From positions 1,269,178-1,333,177 of the forward strand of contig VFFE01007633.1 of assembly GCA_008921705.1 (NCBI GenBank): a stretch of 64,000 nucleotides of DNA, in the 5' to 3' direction. Below the pieces are notes generated by a model that worked only from the letters and a program-made list of their open reading frames with translations, did no database searches and had not been told where the DNA came from. Source of the stretch: Burhinus oedicnemus. Lineage: Eukaryota; Chordata; Aves; Charadriiformes; Burhinidae. Shown piece after piece: positions 11,771 to 28,944 of the stretch (positions are counted from its first letter, which is position 1; the number at the start of each line of letters is the position of its first letter). The position numbers and the translations under genes were made by a program.

Positions 11771-14700
11771 TAATGTTTTTGACTTCATTTAAAACCTTTT
11801 TTCATTTAATATCACTGTTTTCTCTAGTCAGTGCTTCTGTCATAATAAAAAGAAGGAATAGTTACCTTTTAAAATTATTTTCTGTTTTATAAATTTTAAC
11901 TGTGATTGTTTTTCATAATACCCCTATAATTCTTCATCTCTTGCTACATGAAGTTATGCTACTAATCAATGATTTTCACAGTATTCCCCATTCCCCATAA
12001 GGTATATAATTTTTCTAATTTCTTTGTTAGGTAGAGTGTAACCATCTTCCATTTAGTGAAAAAAATAAGGTAGATTTTCAAAAAAAAGTATACAAATGAT
12101 GGTATTCCTTGTCACAAAAGAATTTCTGGTTTAATTTTCTGACATACGGCAGCTTAAATGTAAGGCAAAGAACCTCTATTTTTAATTGGAAAGTTTAATC
12201 ACTGTTATGATGGCCAATTTATAAACTATGAGACAAGGGGATGTCTCTCCTCTTTGCCTTAAATCTGAGAACACGTGCTCCAGGGAAATCCCTACGTGGT
12301 TCTCTTGGCATTTCCTGCCTCATTACTTCATCACCACAGATGAAGCAAGGATCTTGTCTCACTTTTCTTTCTGATAAAAGTTCTGAGGAAAGCTTTCAAA
12401 ATTGTAACACCAAACTGTTAGAATTTTTAAGTGTAGTAAAGGACAGTATAGATCTGAAATGCTCAGTATCTCCTACAGATTTTGCTCCTGAACAAAATGT
12501 GTGTTAATAGTTCACCAGCCACAAAACTTGCATATCCGTCTATTAAGAACTCTCTTTTATCATACAGGAACCCACCTAACATAAGAACAGTGGTCTCATA
12601 TTAAACCAACCACCATCTGTTTCTTCTTCATCAAACACATTACGACATACTGGAGGTGGACATAACATTTAACAAAGATATAAGAATACAAGATTCTTGC
12701 CTTAAGCAGCTCATCTGATTTTGACCGCACCAATGGATCTGGCATAAAAAGAGGCACAAACATTCCTGCAAAGGGCATAACTGACTTTTACACAGTTTTC
12801 TAGTAAAATAAATAAAATAAAATAAAATAAAATAAAATAAAATAAAATAAAATAAAATAAAATAAAATAAAATAAATAAAATAAAATAAAATTTGATGGA
12901 AGTTAGGAATGTGCTTCACCTAACTGAAATAATAATGAATGTAATACAGTAAGCGTGAGATGCAGAAGAAGAAAACAGCTGCCAAGGTTATGTTGCCACC
13001 TGCTTTCTGTTTCTGTAAGAAATTTTTTTAAAAGGAATGTATCACAAAGATAAAACAAGCAGTAATGAAGCCAGCTTTTTATGTAAAATATATATAAATA
13101 CAAATATATATAAATATCTCTACTGTCTAGTGATTGCACTTGCTCAGATCTCTTGGTGCGGGTGCAAAATGCCTCCAGGAAGAGAAATAGAGATTAAGAA
13201 CACCATATACAGCTTTCCATTTGACTATTAACTGCAAAATTCATCTTCTTTGGTTGGATCTGATGGTAACATTTTCTTGGAAACCTATAATAAATCCAGT
13301 ACATGCCATAAAAATTAACTTTTATTTTAAGGCTATACAAATGTCTCACTAGGTGTTTTTGTGGAAGTTCCCTCAGAAATGCCTCAGAGTGCTTACAGTA
13401 TGTAGAGTTGAACTTCTTTCCAACGCCCATTACATCTGCTTGTTCTGCTCAGGGGCTATGACCTACCACAAATAAGCTAATTCCTGCACGGTAAATAAGG
13501 TGTATTTATGATTGTGTATTTTTTATCATGAAGATAAGTACATGGTTTTTAAAATATTGTAAATATCTGAAGTTAGATAAACTGAACAGAGCAACCTGTT
13601 TAAGAATATATGAAAAAACTCCTTCCCACCTCTTCCTACATAATGACCAGTGTATCAATCAAAGGATTTTTAAAGTTAGGAGTTTTTGCAGGTAATTACA
13701 CATCACAAAAGGGTTTCTCTACCTCACAGGAAAACCATAACAGCCGTATTTAAATCCATTTTACCATTACATGTCAGATCTTGCACAGTCTTTCTTTAAA
13801 AACAAAGACAAATCCAACCATAAAGTAGTCTATTGCTTGGTGGTCAGGGCACCCATTCTGGTTCAAGCCTCCACTTTATCTGAAAAAGGCATAGGAGCAA
13901 TCAGTCTTACCCACATACCTGGAGAATCCTTAGTTGGTGGAATACGGCACCAAATCGCTGCTTTTTTTCTGATGCCATAAATTATTCATTACTTGGGTAA
14001 AGCAGAACAGCTCCAAAAGGAGACAGTGAGACTGAGACAAACATTACCATCAAGTCCTTCATTTCAACCGGGCAACTCAGGAGATTAAATCTGGATTTAC
14101 GTACCTTTCAAGTGAATTCCCTAACCTACCTGTTGCTGGCTATTTCGGTTGAAAGATGTATCTAAGTTAAACAAGTTGCCATGAACAATTTTACATTAAA
14201 AAATTCCTACCTGTCATTGATAATACATCTGCTCTACTACAAATGGAGACTTCTTAACCAGACTTCCCATGCACGTATAGTTTGTAACAAAATTAATAGC
14301 TCAGCCATATATTCTGCAATGAAGTAGGACAAAACCAGTCCTGAGCTACTTGACACATACAGTAGGCGTGGCGGAGAGACAATTTCTATACTAAATTACA
14401 GTCTTTCAGTGCAGGAGTTACATTAGGTATATGTGCCTAAAAGTATGGTTTAGCAAATCTATAATCTTTTTAACACATTGCTTCTGGTATCCCCCACTTT
14501 CTCTTCCCTCCCCCCATTATTCCTCAGTTCTCACCTCCTCACCTCATGCACCCTCCAATGTTCTCAGCATTCTGTCTGTGAGCCCTATGAATATGAAAGA
14601 TTTTCTGTGCTCAACAGTAAATAACATCTCAGTTCCAGGGGTGACGAAAGGGTGATTGAGAAAATTCTAATGTCATTCTGTCATTGTGGAAAGTTAGAGA

Positions 14701-17700
14701 TAAAATTCACTTTCAACAAAATAACACAATGGAAGCCACAGAAAGTGCTGAAAGTTGCTTTAAAAATCCATGGGAAAAATAAAAGAAATTCAACTCTCAC
14801 TGCACTGTTTTGAGAAAGTTATGATCAGCTGAAAGTTGTGCCAAAAGGTAAATGCAGATACACACACATATTTTAAGGACATTTTTGCAGGAGGCTATCT
14901 TTTGAGTAATGGAAAATTTAATACCTATAGGTATATTTCAAAGAAACCTTATCAATAAGAATTATTCTGGATCAATGAGATCATTATGTCCCCTGTTCAT
15001 TGTTTCAATTATCAATTTAAATAGTGCTTTGCTGTTCTGTAATTCAATACTCTAAATAAAATCTGTTAAAACTAGTAATTTTTTTAAAAAATTATAACTA
15101 TGGGACTTTTAACTTCAGCATTCAAATGTAACTATTAAAAATTACAAGTTTTAAGAACAAGTTTTGTGTGTTTTTTATTAGACTTAACTTTAATGTACTC
15201 ACCAACCAGTCCTATAATATACTTTTTTCTCTAATTCATTAATTAAAACATTATCTCAAGAAATTAAAAATATTAAATGGATTTTTAAATAGTGTATATT
15301 ATTTTGTATTAAAATTCATCTTAATTTTGTTATTTATGGCCTTATTATGCGTATTTACCTTCAGAAGCCTAGAGAGCTAGCCTGTCTTAGCAACTAAGAC
15401 AAACATACAGTCTAATATTGGCATCTGTTATTTTATTTTCTTTGCCATTCTTTGCTTGTCTTTCATGACACTGGTCACACTAGATTCTGCAAAGAAAACC
15501 ACGCTGCATGGGGCGGGAGAGGGGAGATGAGCAAATAACTTTTTTTTTTAGATTATTTTTTTGCTGAAAGACAGCAACATATAAATGAGGTCTGCAGATG
15601 GACGAGAACATCAATAAATTGATGAAAAGAGTAGACAGTCAAGAGTAAGAAGTCTTCTAAGGGTGCTGTTCCCTGCCAAGTTGGTATCGAGCCTATTATC
15701 AAAATTTGTCTTCGCTTCACTTATGATCAGTATCATTCTCATTATATGTGCTTCTAGTCAGTTAGCCAATGGCTAGTTTTCTTAATAAATTCATTGAGAC
15801 GAATGGAGGTGAGCATACATAGTTTTCATTCAAATGAAAGTATGAGCATAGGAATAACCCAGGACTTCAGCAGAAGTATATTTCAGTCTCCATTAAGTGG
15901 GAAAAACATCACTGTCAAAACCCAAGGCTCTTAGTAATGTCAGCAGATGCTCTTGTGAATACAAACAGGATGAAAACTGAGGAAAGTCTCTAAGTAATAT
16001 TGGGAGGTGCAAGATTATGAGAATACTTGGCTACAAAACTTGTTTTACAAGCAGAATTGATTGTGTGTGACTGGCCTGCAGAGGAGAGGATGCTGAATTT
16101 CCATTGCAGCAATTCAGAGCAGAGAAACAGCACAGTTCCTCTTCAGTGCCTGAAAGGTACGATGCTGTATCTGTCCCATGATCACTACATCCTAGTCCAG
16201 CACAGGGTGACCCAAAATCAGACTATGACATCCAGTCAATAATCACAAGACTCAGTTAAGACAGGCAGGTAATTACCAGACGACAGTAAGAGAACATGAT
16301 TCACACTTTAACCTAATTACATGCATCAGAAATACGACGAATCAGTTATGACATTTTATAAAGCTTTTTATCCTTTAATTTGCCAGTTAACAGATAAAAT
16401 GTTTTTCTGCTCTAAACCAAACAAGCAGACAAAATTTCTTCATAGCATACAGTTTATTTACTAATTCAAAAGTTATCTATCACAGTTATATAAAAACTTT
16501 GAAAAATCCCACAATAAGGATGTACAATAACAAATATCAAAAGGGGCCAGATTTTGACAACTGGACTTTCTTCTCATTGAGGAGTCCAGCTGCAAATTTT
16601 CTAAAGGCTGTAATTTAATTATTAGCTTGCAGTCAGAGTATAAGCAAAGGGAACTGACTGTTCTCTGCCCAAGAGCTGTTGAAATAGTCATTGTATACAC
16701 AGCATTTTGGGATGCTGATCAGCAGGGCTTCTGTACATAATTATGTCAATTCAACATGTATCATCTAAAATAAGGAGGAGTTTCTTTTTGAATAAGATGG
16801 GAGATGCAGAAAGACTGATATAAAACTGCTTTATGTATACTGTATGTGTAAAATATGTTTAGGTGACAGATAATAAATGTAAGCAATTGCCATCACTCTC
16901 AAAAATTAATGTATTTAAGAGTAAAAATTCCTTACACAACCAGCAATCAAGTTAATGTTATCATCTGTTTAGTCAGAAAGTTGTCTGAAATTTTTGGTGT
17001 CAATTGTATCACCAAGCTACACTAAAAGATTTTTAAAGGTGCATCTAAGTTTTAAGAGCTGTAATTTCCTGAACTGTGTTTATTTGCATTCTTAATGAAT
17101 TCTAGTGACCTGCTCGTGAGAAGTTTTGAGAATAAAATGGATGTGAGATCTCACAAGAATTTATCATATTTAAGTAAGTGTCAAAATGTATATATGTTGT
17201 TACTATGTCAAATTTGGGGGGGGTTAGGAGCTTCAGAAACCATCAAACAAAGGGAACATGAAAAAATAAAACCCTCTCAAAAAAGCATGAAGTGCCAAAT
17301 TGCGTACTGAGCAGTGTTCAAAAAATCTTGAAAGTATTTGTACTTCTGCAGATTACAAATTTGTCAGTCTGACAGAATCAAAGAGTCTTCCCATAGAATA
17401 TTGTAGATCATGTGAGTTCCCTCAAGCAGGCATCATACCAATGAAGACAATTTTCTTATACTTGGACAATACTGAAGTAACATTAAGCCTTATTCTGAGA
17501 TTTCAGGTAAAGCAAAGGTGTGAATTGACCTCTTCAAAACCCAGGTACATGTACATCCATATCCACACTCACAGCTTGCAATTTCCTGTGATTGTGTAGC
17601 TAAAAAACTGGATAATGGATACCCAAGGTGTTCAGTTTTGTACAATAAATAATCAAGGAATGTATGGGTGTTTGGTTTAGTATGACCATGATTCTTTCAA

Positions 17701-20700
17701 TGTGAATAATTAATTATTTGTAATATATCAATATGCAATAACAAATAACAACGGAGGCATATGTGCACCTCTGAAATCAAAGATCTACTCTGAAACATTG
17801 TCGTGTGAAACACATAAATGCTATTCATAAAGAATAACCTATCTTTCTCAACAGGTTACTAGAAAGTATCTTTAAATACTGAGTAATGCTTCTCTACTTC
17901 ATTAGAAAGGTGTTTATATATCAATTTTCTTATTATCCCCTTAACTCAAAATTGGTTGTATAGCTATGATTACCTAACACATGCTACAGTTTGTAAAACT
18001 ATAGAAAGTAACATTTATGGAGCCACATCCCAACTCTTCCCTTCTGAGTCCCTTACTAGTAATACTTTTGATGGTGAAACACTACAAACAAATGCACCAA
18101 ATCACTGCTGTCGCTTATACAGGTACAGTCTGAAAAGTACGGACGAGGCAAAGAAGCGACAACTGTAAATTCTCTGAAGATGTACTAAGGCCAGTTTCAG
18201 ACAAAAAAAAGAGAGCTATGTCTACAGAGGACAAAGAAACTGAGCACAGCTACATTTTCATTGTGGTGAGTGTCACGTTCCTTGTCTAAAGAAAAACATG
18301 CTGACTTAAACAATTACATTATAAAAGCTTTAAGCAACGGATGCAGAATTTTGCAGTATAAATTCATGGATTGCTTTGACTTGTTAAATGAACCTAATCT
18401 TTTTTTTCTGAGAAATAATAGTTCCTTAAATGTGAAATGCATTTTCTCAAGTGGGAGTTCAAACAATACTTCATGGTTTTTGGAACCATCATTTAGTATC
18501 AGCCTAAAACATGTAATTAATATGGCCTATAGTTCTTGGTGAAATCACAACAAGGAACTTGTTGTTAGTAAGCAGACTCCTTATGTGACTTTATATTTAA
18601 TAATTTTTTAATTAAATCTTTTTAGTATGTAGGCTTGACAACAAAATTAGCACGCTTAAGATTTTGAATTGGGAAGATAAAAATTTTGGGAATGGGATTT
18701 TTGTCTTTTATCCACACGTAAAAAAATTGTCATGTATGAGCTTGAACCTGCTAGTATTGCACACATAAATTATCTTTCCTTCCATTGCATGCTCTTTTTG
18801 CTGTTGGCACAAACTATCTGTCAGCATTTAGCTGATCAGGTCATAGTTTCCTTTCTTTCCTAAAATAGCTATGTGATATACAATGAATCATATTTTATTC
18901 CTCTATTATAAATGATTCCTTCTTCCTAATACTTTAATAGGTGAAAAAGCCAAGAAAAATCTGGTTTAACATAAAAAAGGGAACAAAAGTCATTGAGAGG
19001 CATCTCCACTGGCAGGAACTCAGTAATCAATTTGCATAATCATACAATAATAGATTTCTTTGCTTACAGATGTACAAAATACCAGAATATCCTGCTGAAG
19101 TTATTCAATAATCTTGTTTTACAAATTTGAACACTATCTCAGTTTCTGTTACTTTGTGCTGTGTTTTAGGTAAGCTTCAGCTGGAAAAAAGGTGATTACT
19201 ATACTCATTCCTATACTGTTTTCTTCAAAAAATCACAAGCTCACACACACACAAAAATCCTACAAGTTGAAATCAACTTGTAGAAAATGATGTGCAGTAA
19301 AAAGGTAAAAAAAAAGACATATGACATTTTCATGTGGAAGGAAAAAAAAAGAAATAAAGAACTGTAAATTGCATAAAGCTCTTGCTGCTGCAGTGTCAGC
19401 AGTTCTGTAGAAAAGTCAATCAACCCCTCGTTGCTTCACTTGGAGAGAAGGAAGGTGGAAATTGTTTTCCAGAGAAACAAACAAATAAACAATAAAAAAC
19501 TCCAACAAAACAAAACCCAAAAATAAATTTTAAAATGTGTTGAATACATGATAAATCTTGGTTTGTTAAGGTACAAGAGGTTTAATAGTAAACAGCAGCC
19601 CAAACTTTAACTTCAGTGAACATTTTTTATCCCCATGCTTGGATTATGAAGTGTAGAATATACATTTGGCTTATTGCTTGCTGGAGACAGGAAAAAGTAA
19701 ATACTATGAAGAATTCATATTTAATTCCTATTATTTCTACATGATTCCAGAAAGCAGAGGGAATTCGTTGCTATTTAACATTCATTGTATATATGCCTGT
19801 CAGAAAATTTTGGTAAGCTTTATTATATGCTTTGTTAGCAACTTCCATCATTTGCATTACTGCTCCATTAAAACAAAAATGTTTATTTCATCTAATATGA
19901 ATAATAACAAGCAGCATCTATTACATTATTACCTAGGCTGCAATAAACTAAACAACGCTTAGAAGGCCTGAGAAACCAGGAAGGCAAGCAGACATTTTAA
20001 AATCACTTTCCAAATAATATATATCATGTATGTCCAAAATAAGTGACAGCTGCATATACATACAACAAAAAATATTCATGTCTGTACATTTCTGTCTTCC
20101 CATCAGTGTATATAATTTAATTAGCAGCTTTTCTGTGTAAGAAAAAACAAAATTGCTTGGAATCAATTTTTAAGAGTGTTTCAGGATTGTCTGAAAGATT
20201 GAGTTGATTATTTGAGAAAGATTATTGTAGAGTGTATTGCACAGATCTTCTGTAACTAATTCTTAAGTAAACTGAGTGTGTGATACTGAAAAAATAACTT
20301 TTACTGACAGACACTTTAACACAGAGATTACAGCATTTACCTGTATTTGACACAGAAAAAAATGTGGAATCTCAGGCCATAATCTGAGATGAAGGCACAT
20401 ACAAAGTCTCAGGTCACCATGTTTCTAACATTTGCAGTTCAAGGTCTTAACACCCCACTTACGCCCTACCTCATGACTTCAGCAACAGAGGTTTTGATAC
20501 AGGCACTTCTGTTTGCGCAGTCCAGTTACAGTTTCCCTATACCTCTCCATGAAACCCCTATTCAGGAATTCTGCATGTAGGAAAAACACTGTAACAAGAC
20601 TTACGCTACAATTAATGAGCATGTTCCGCTTTTCAGCTGTGCAAGCTAAGTATGTAGTACAAGCCCTGAAATGACTTCTGACATTCATAAACTCTTGAAA

Positions 20701-21747
20701 TGTCTGGTTTGAATTCACTTGCTCATGGCAGGTAAGGTATCTATAGGCAGTACGTAAGTCATTAGATCAATACTGTCAGTTCACTTCTGCCTATACATTG
20801 AGCCTCTTCAGAGCTGGCATCTCTCCCTACTCCCTATGTCTCGTGGATACATTCCTCGTTTCTATTTAAAAATATTACCATTTACTATGATAGCTGATAC
20901 ATACAACAAAGAAAAAATTTAAAATAAATATTTGCTAGCAGCCAAACTACACTGAACTACTGAATGTAACTCTTACTTGGGGAAACAATCCACAAGGAAT
21001 ATGACTAAGTAATAACTTTGTTGTCTTAGTGCACCACACTTGCATCTCTTCTCCATAGGAGTTTCATCCATATGAATTCTGCATGCTGATGGTTAACTGC
21101 GTATAACAAATGACAACTCCTTTACAATTTAAAATGCAAATAAAAAACATATTTTACATCTTTTCCAGCTTAATTAGAGTTTGGTTGTGTTTTGAAATCT
21201 TTCCCCATCAACTGATAATGCAATACTTAAGCTTTATGATAAGGGTTTTTTTCAATAATGTAGAACTGAGACATCTGTTTTGGTTACAATATATGGTAAA
21301 ATTTATTATCTAATTTCATGTTTGTTTATACAATTAAGACTATAGTACCCTACAAAGCATTATCATAGCAGGTGGCATTAGACTTAAAATTTCACTTTTC
21401 CTCTTTTATATTTATATATATGCACACAAACATATATAAAATCCTGTTCTGTGTTCTATGAACTTTGCAGTGATAAAAATAAAGCAGCTGTAGCAATCTT
21501 TTTAAGGACAATTTTGGACTGCGGATCTCAGTAATTATGCAGAATGACAGAATGCTAGTTGGGTTTTATCTAGAAAAATAAGAGATGTAAAATAGCAATT
21601 TTCAGTGCCTTATCTTTTGTTTACATCGTCCTTCCTGCTTCTATCTTACTTCTCAACCTCCTCATAACATAGCTTACAATAACCTATGATGGCTACCATG
21701 TGTAATTTATCCTTGAAATCAGTATATACTTTAATAATGCACTATCC
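11771..21747. other. CSMD1 intron 2 sequence, long repeat-poor stretch
   Basis: About 10 kb of AT-rich intron. Apart from the AAAAT microsatellite at 12804-12892, no transposable element or exon was recognised. All open frames are under 100 codons and lack recognisable domains. Undetected old repeats or conserved non-coding elements are possible. Confidence 0.55.
12804..12892. repeat. (AAAAT)n pentanucleotide microsatellite
   Basis: About 89 bases of AAAAT units, interrupted near each end by a shorter AAAT unit. In the CSMD1 transcript it is a UUUUA repeat. Confidence 0.95.
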
Positions 21748-21969
21748 AAAGAAGTTTCACTTCTTCACTGTTAGGGTGGTGAGGCACTGGAACAGGTTGC
21801 CCAGGGAAGTTGTGGAGGCCCCATCCCTGGAACTGTTCAAGGCCAGGCTGGATGAGGCATTGAGCAACCAGGTCTAGTGGGAGGTGTCTTTGCCCATGGC
21901 AGGGGGATTTGAACTAGATAATCTTTAAGGTCCCTTCCAACCTAAACCGTTCTACGATTCTATGATTCT
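21748..21969 (+). mobile_element. CR1 LINE fragment, 3' end (copy 4)
   Basis: The shortest of the clear copies with coding remains: the plus frame reads [22 protein letters not shown] followed by ARLDEALSNQV and a stop, then the 3' UTR and the tail TCTACGATTCTATGATTCT. It is 5' truncated and closely related to copies 3 and 8. It is antisense to CSMD1. Confidence 0.93.
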
Positions 21970-24114
21970 TGAAGTTCATATACATCTTACAAGTACCTGT
22001 TTCTCTTTTCTTCCTCTACAAGAACAGCTTAAACCTATTTATTCCTTTCCCTTATTGTTTCAATATATTTTATATATGTTTCTACTTCCTTGGGGTTTAC
22101 AATCAATATGCAGTGAAAGTATCCTGATGCACATTTAGCATAAAAAAGGTCCTTCAGGCAGCACAATAAACTAGTTGAACCTACTATTCTTTTTTATCCA
22201 ATTTTGCTTTAGCAGCTGAAAAATACTATATAAAATATGGGATGAATATTACTTAATTATTATAGTTTGTGAGAGCTATATAGTTACACAGCTATTTTTA
22301 AGTAAAACCTCCAGATTTTGCATGATGGCTGAAGAAATATAATTGCCCAAAATCTAGTAGAGTAATTTTATCTATGAAATAAAAAAAGCATACCCTGAAG
22401 CACAAGTTCCAAGATGCTCTCTTGCATTTGCATGCTGTCAGCTAAAAAAACAAGACTATAATTTTCCAATATCTGCTGAGGGAATTGTCTTGAAATGTGC
22501 AATTGTAGAGGGGTACACCTGTGAATGTGCTTTGTGCAACAAAGGGTATGTCACAGGGTATGAGACATGGCAACAGAAACCTGTCATTCAAATTCTGGTT
22601 TTTTAACCTCTGCATGCTGCAAAGCCAACAAATGCTTTTTTCCTTATAACACCATTTATGAAGGTAACTAATTGGCAAATAGAAGCAAGGGAAAAAAATC
22701 TGCTTCACTGTTGGAAGTTGGAAATGAAATCCTTCTTTTACTGAAATCAGTGGCAATTACAATGACTTCAGTGGGATGCAGATCATACTTATGAATTTCT
22801 GTCTTCTGCGCTCATACCCACAGATCATCAGTTGGTGGTCTTTCTTGAAACAATTTGCTACTAACAGATTAGTTCAAAACAAACAGGCATGCTAGCTATT
22901 GATACTAAAAACATTTGACTGAAAAAGAAATCTTAATCCTTGTTGAAAGGTGATACAAGTACTAAAGGTTAATTAAGTACAGTAAATGAAGAACATACAC
23001 TGTGCAACCCAAGCATCAGTAGCTGTGTGCTACCTTCCACAGTTTTCAAAACTTTTTGAACTAAGTCAACAATCAATCAGAACATTGTTCGTGTCAAAAA
23101 TACATAATGATAACCACTAAAATGAGGAATAAATTGGTGATGTTCCCACATTTGTTTTAGCAGTACAATATAAATCAGCAGCATGTAACAGAGTAATCAG
23201 ACAACAGAACAGGACAGCAGTGTTTTACAGTACTTCATAAATCTCATGCCTGAACAGAAAACGACAGAGCAGCATTGAAAGCAATGCTTGCTTTCCAGCT
23301 TTACAGTCCAGATCCAGCAAATGACTGAGGAACCCAAAACAAGACACCAATGAAATTAACGCACCAAAATCTGAAGTTGTGAAAAGCTTCAAGATCAAAA
23401 ATCTTCCATAAAGCCTCTTTGTAACCTCAGTGGTATTTGGATATATAAGACATCCCACTTTCTGACCCTTAAAGGTCCCTAATTGCTTAATAATTGTATT
23501 TACTTAGAGATGGAGAAGAATTTCAATTTTGGCAAAGTCAAAAAATTTATAGCTCAACTCATCTGCAAGGCAGGCAATAGTGACCTGAGGGATTTAATCC
23601 TGCAAGAATTTCCATAGGTTGCCTAACAGTCACTAAGGAGATTGTGCCTCTCACAAACTACTGTATCACCCACCACTTCTTCCATGCCACATTCGGTGAG
23701 AGACCCTGGGACACTGTTAGCACAAGAAGAATACTCAGCCTCTGATTCAAATATTGTAGGCATGGTAGAAGAGTACAGCATGATCTCAGTGAAAGTTCGT
23801 TCAAAAACTGAGGACAGGTGCCTTCAGGAAAGGGTCCCTAGGCCAAACCTGGATTCCATTGGAAGACAGATAAATAAAAATAAACTACTGCAATGTGGGA
23901 TACTCCTATGCTCAGAGCCTTTACCAAAACTGACCTTGAACTGTACAAATTTTAAGTACAACTGATGCTACTGGTACAGAAGTTAGGGCCATAAAGATCT
24001 GAAACTTGGATTAATGTCTTTTGCTGTGAGATCTTGGGGCACTGCTATTCCCTTGGCTGGGGAAAAACTAAGGAAACACAATGTAGTTGCAACATATCAT
24101 CAGAATGTCTATTC
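21970..24114. other. CSMD1 intron 2 sequence next to exon 2
   Basis: No repeat, RNA gene or further exon was recognised. Open frames of 104 and 107 codons (22442-22756 minus, 23642-23965 plus) lack domain signatures and look like chance. Confidence 0.55.
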
Positions 24115-24181
24115 AGGAGAGAAAGAGAGAGGTAAAGAGAAAGAGAGAGAGAGACAGAAAGAAATGAAGAAAGAAAAAAAG
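24115..24181 (-). promoter_or_regulatory. Pyrimidine-rich intronic tract just downstream of the exon 2 donor
   Basis: On the plus strand this is almost pure A and G. In the CSMD1 transcript it is a U/C-rich run beginning four bases after the GTAAGG donor: first a U-run, then CUUU and CUCU repeats. U-rich sequence directly after a 5' splice site is the known context for TIA1-assisted U1 recruitment, and CU-rich sequence is the known target of PTB-type proteins. The tract is seen; a role in splicing is inferred. Confidence 0.5.
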
Positions 24182-24184
24182 GTA

Positions 24185-28007
<3,823 letters not shown>

Positions 28008-28363
28008 CTCAGCCTTGAGAAAAGAAGGCTTATGGCAGACCTTATCACCATGTTCCAGTATTTAAAGGGTGGCTACAAAGATGGAGACTCCCTTTTTACA
28101 AGGAGTCACATGGAAAAGACAAGGGGTAATGGGTACAAGCAACTCCTGGGGAGATTTTGATTGGAGACAAGATGAAAATTTTTCACAATGAGAACAATCA
28201 GCCATTGGAACAATCCCGCCAGGGAAGTGGTGGATTCCCCATCATTGGAAAATTTGAAGATTCAGCTGGACAGGGTGCTGGGTCATCTTGTCTAGACCGT
28301 GCTTTTGCCAAGAGAGGTTGGACCTTGATGTCCCTTCCTACCTAGTATTCTATGATTTTATGA
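28008..28363 (+). mobile_element. CR1 LINE fragment, 3' end (copy 5, diverged subfamily)
   Basis: The element runs from CTCAGCCTTGAGAAAAGAAG (the end of the CR1 coding region) to TATTCTATGATTTTATGA. Its 3' UTR differs from most copies here, containing TCTTGTCTAGACC and GCTTTTGCC, and is shared with copy 9 at 59410. It is more mutated than copies 3, 4 and 8, so probably older. It is antisense to CSMD1. Confidence 0.88.
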
Positions 28364-28490
28364 AAATATTTTCTAGAAATTGGACTTTTATTTTCCTTGG
28401 CCTTTGTATTTCTTGTGACTATGTTTATCACCCACTCCCCCACCTCTGTTTACCAGTATCTAATAATTAGAACTAGCAAAGCACAGATTC

Positions 28491-28505
28491 TTTTTTTTTT
28501 TTTTT
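28491..28505. repeat. Poly(T) run
   Basis: Fifteen consecutive T on the plus strand, read as poly(A) in the CSMD1 transcript. No retroposon was identified beside it. Confidence 0.9.
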
Positions 28506-28590
28506 CAAGTTTCAAATGCTTCTACAAGAAACAAGCAAAAGGACAACCACTTCTCTTCTTGTACTTCAGAAGGTATTCTGTGGAATACTG

Positions 28591-28641
28591 ATATATTTAT
28601 ACATATATACAGATGTATATACATATGCATACATATACATA
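28591..28641. repeat. Alternating purine-pyrimidine AT-rich tract
   Basis: A run of TATA, TACATA and GTATAC words, mostly alternating purine and pyrimidine, with several self-complementary segments. Confidence 0.7.
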
Positions 28642-28944
28642 TTTACATAGAAAGCAATTTTTGCAAGATATATGTATTTTGAAAAAGCAAGCTATAAAAT
28701 GCACCAAAACTAACTACAGTAAAGTCAGTGATGCTAAAGATATTTTGAATAATCATGATAATGAAAATGAAGTCACATTTATTCTTGTTGTGACTGCAAG
28801 TAGCATCTTCCATCCTGCAGCCAGAGGAATGCAGCAACTAGTAGTGAGGCTGAGAAGAGATGTCTAGCAAGATCGTATCTCCCTCATTCTTTAAAGTAGA
28901 TTCTAATACAAGTTACAGTTTTATTAGTAAGCTTAATTAGTAAG

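Larger units (their letters stand above)
28364..28944. other. Intron 1 spacer with T-run and TA/CA-rich tract
   Basis: It contains a 15-T run at 28491-28505 and an alternating ATAC/ATAT tract at 28591-28641. Nothing coding was recognised. Confidence 0.6.

Noticed and set aside
19030..19037. ATTTGCAT octamer and similar sites at 53681, 53976 and 62606
   Set aside because: Octamer-like words are expected by chance in 64 kb of AT-rich DNA, and no clustering or spacing supports function.
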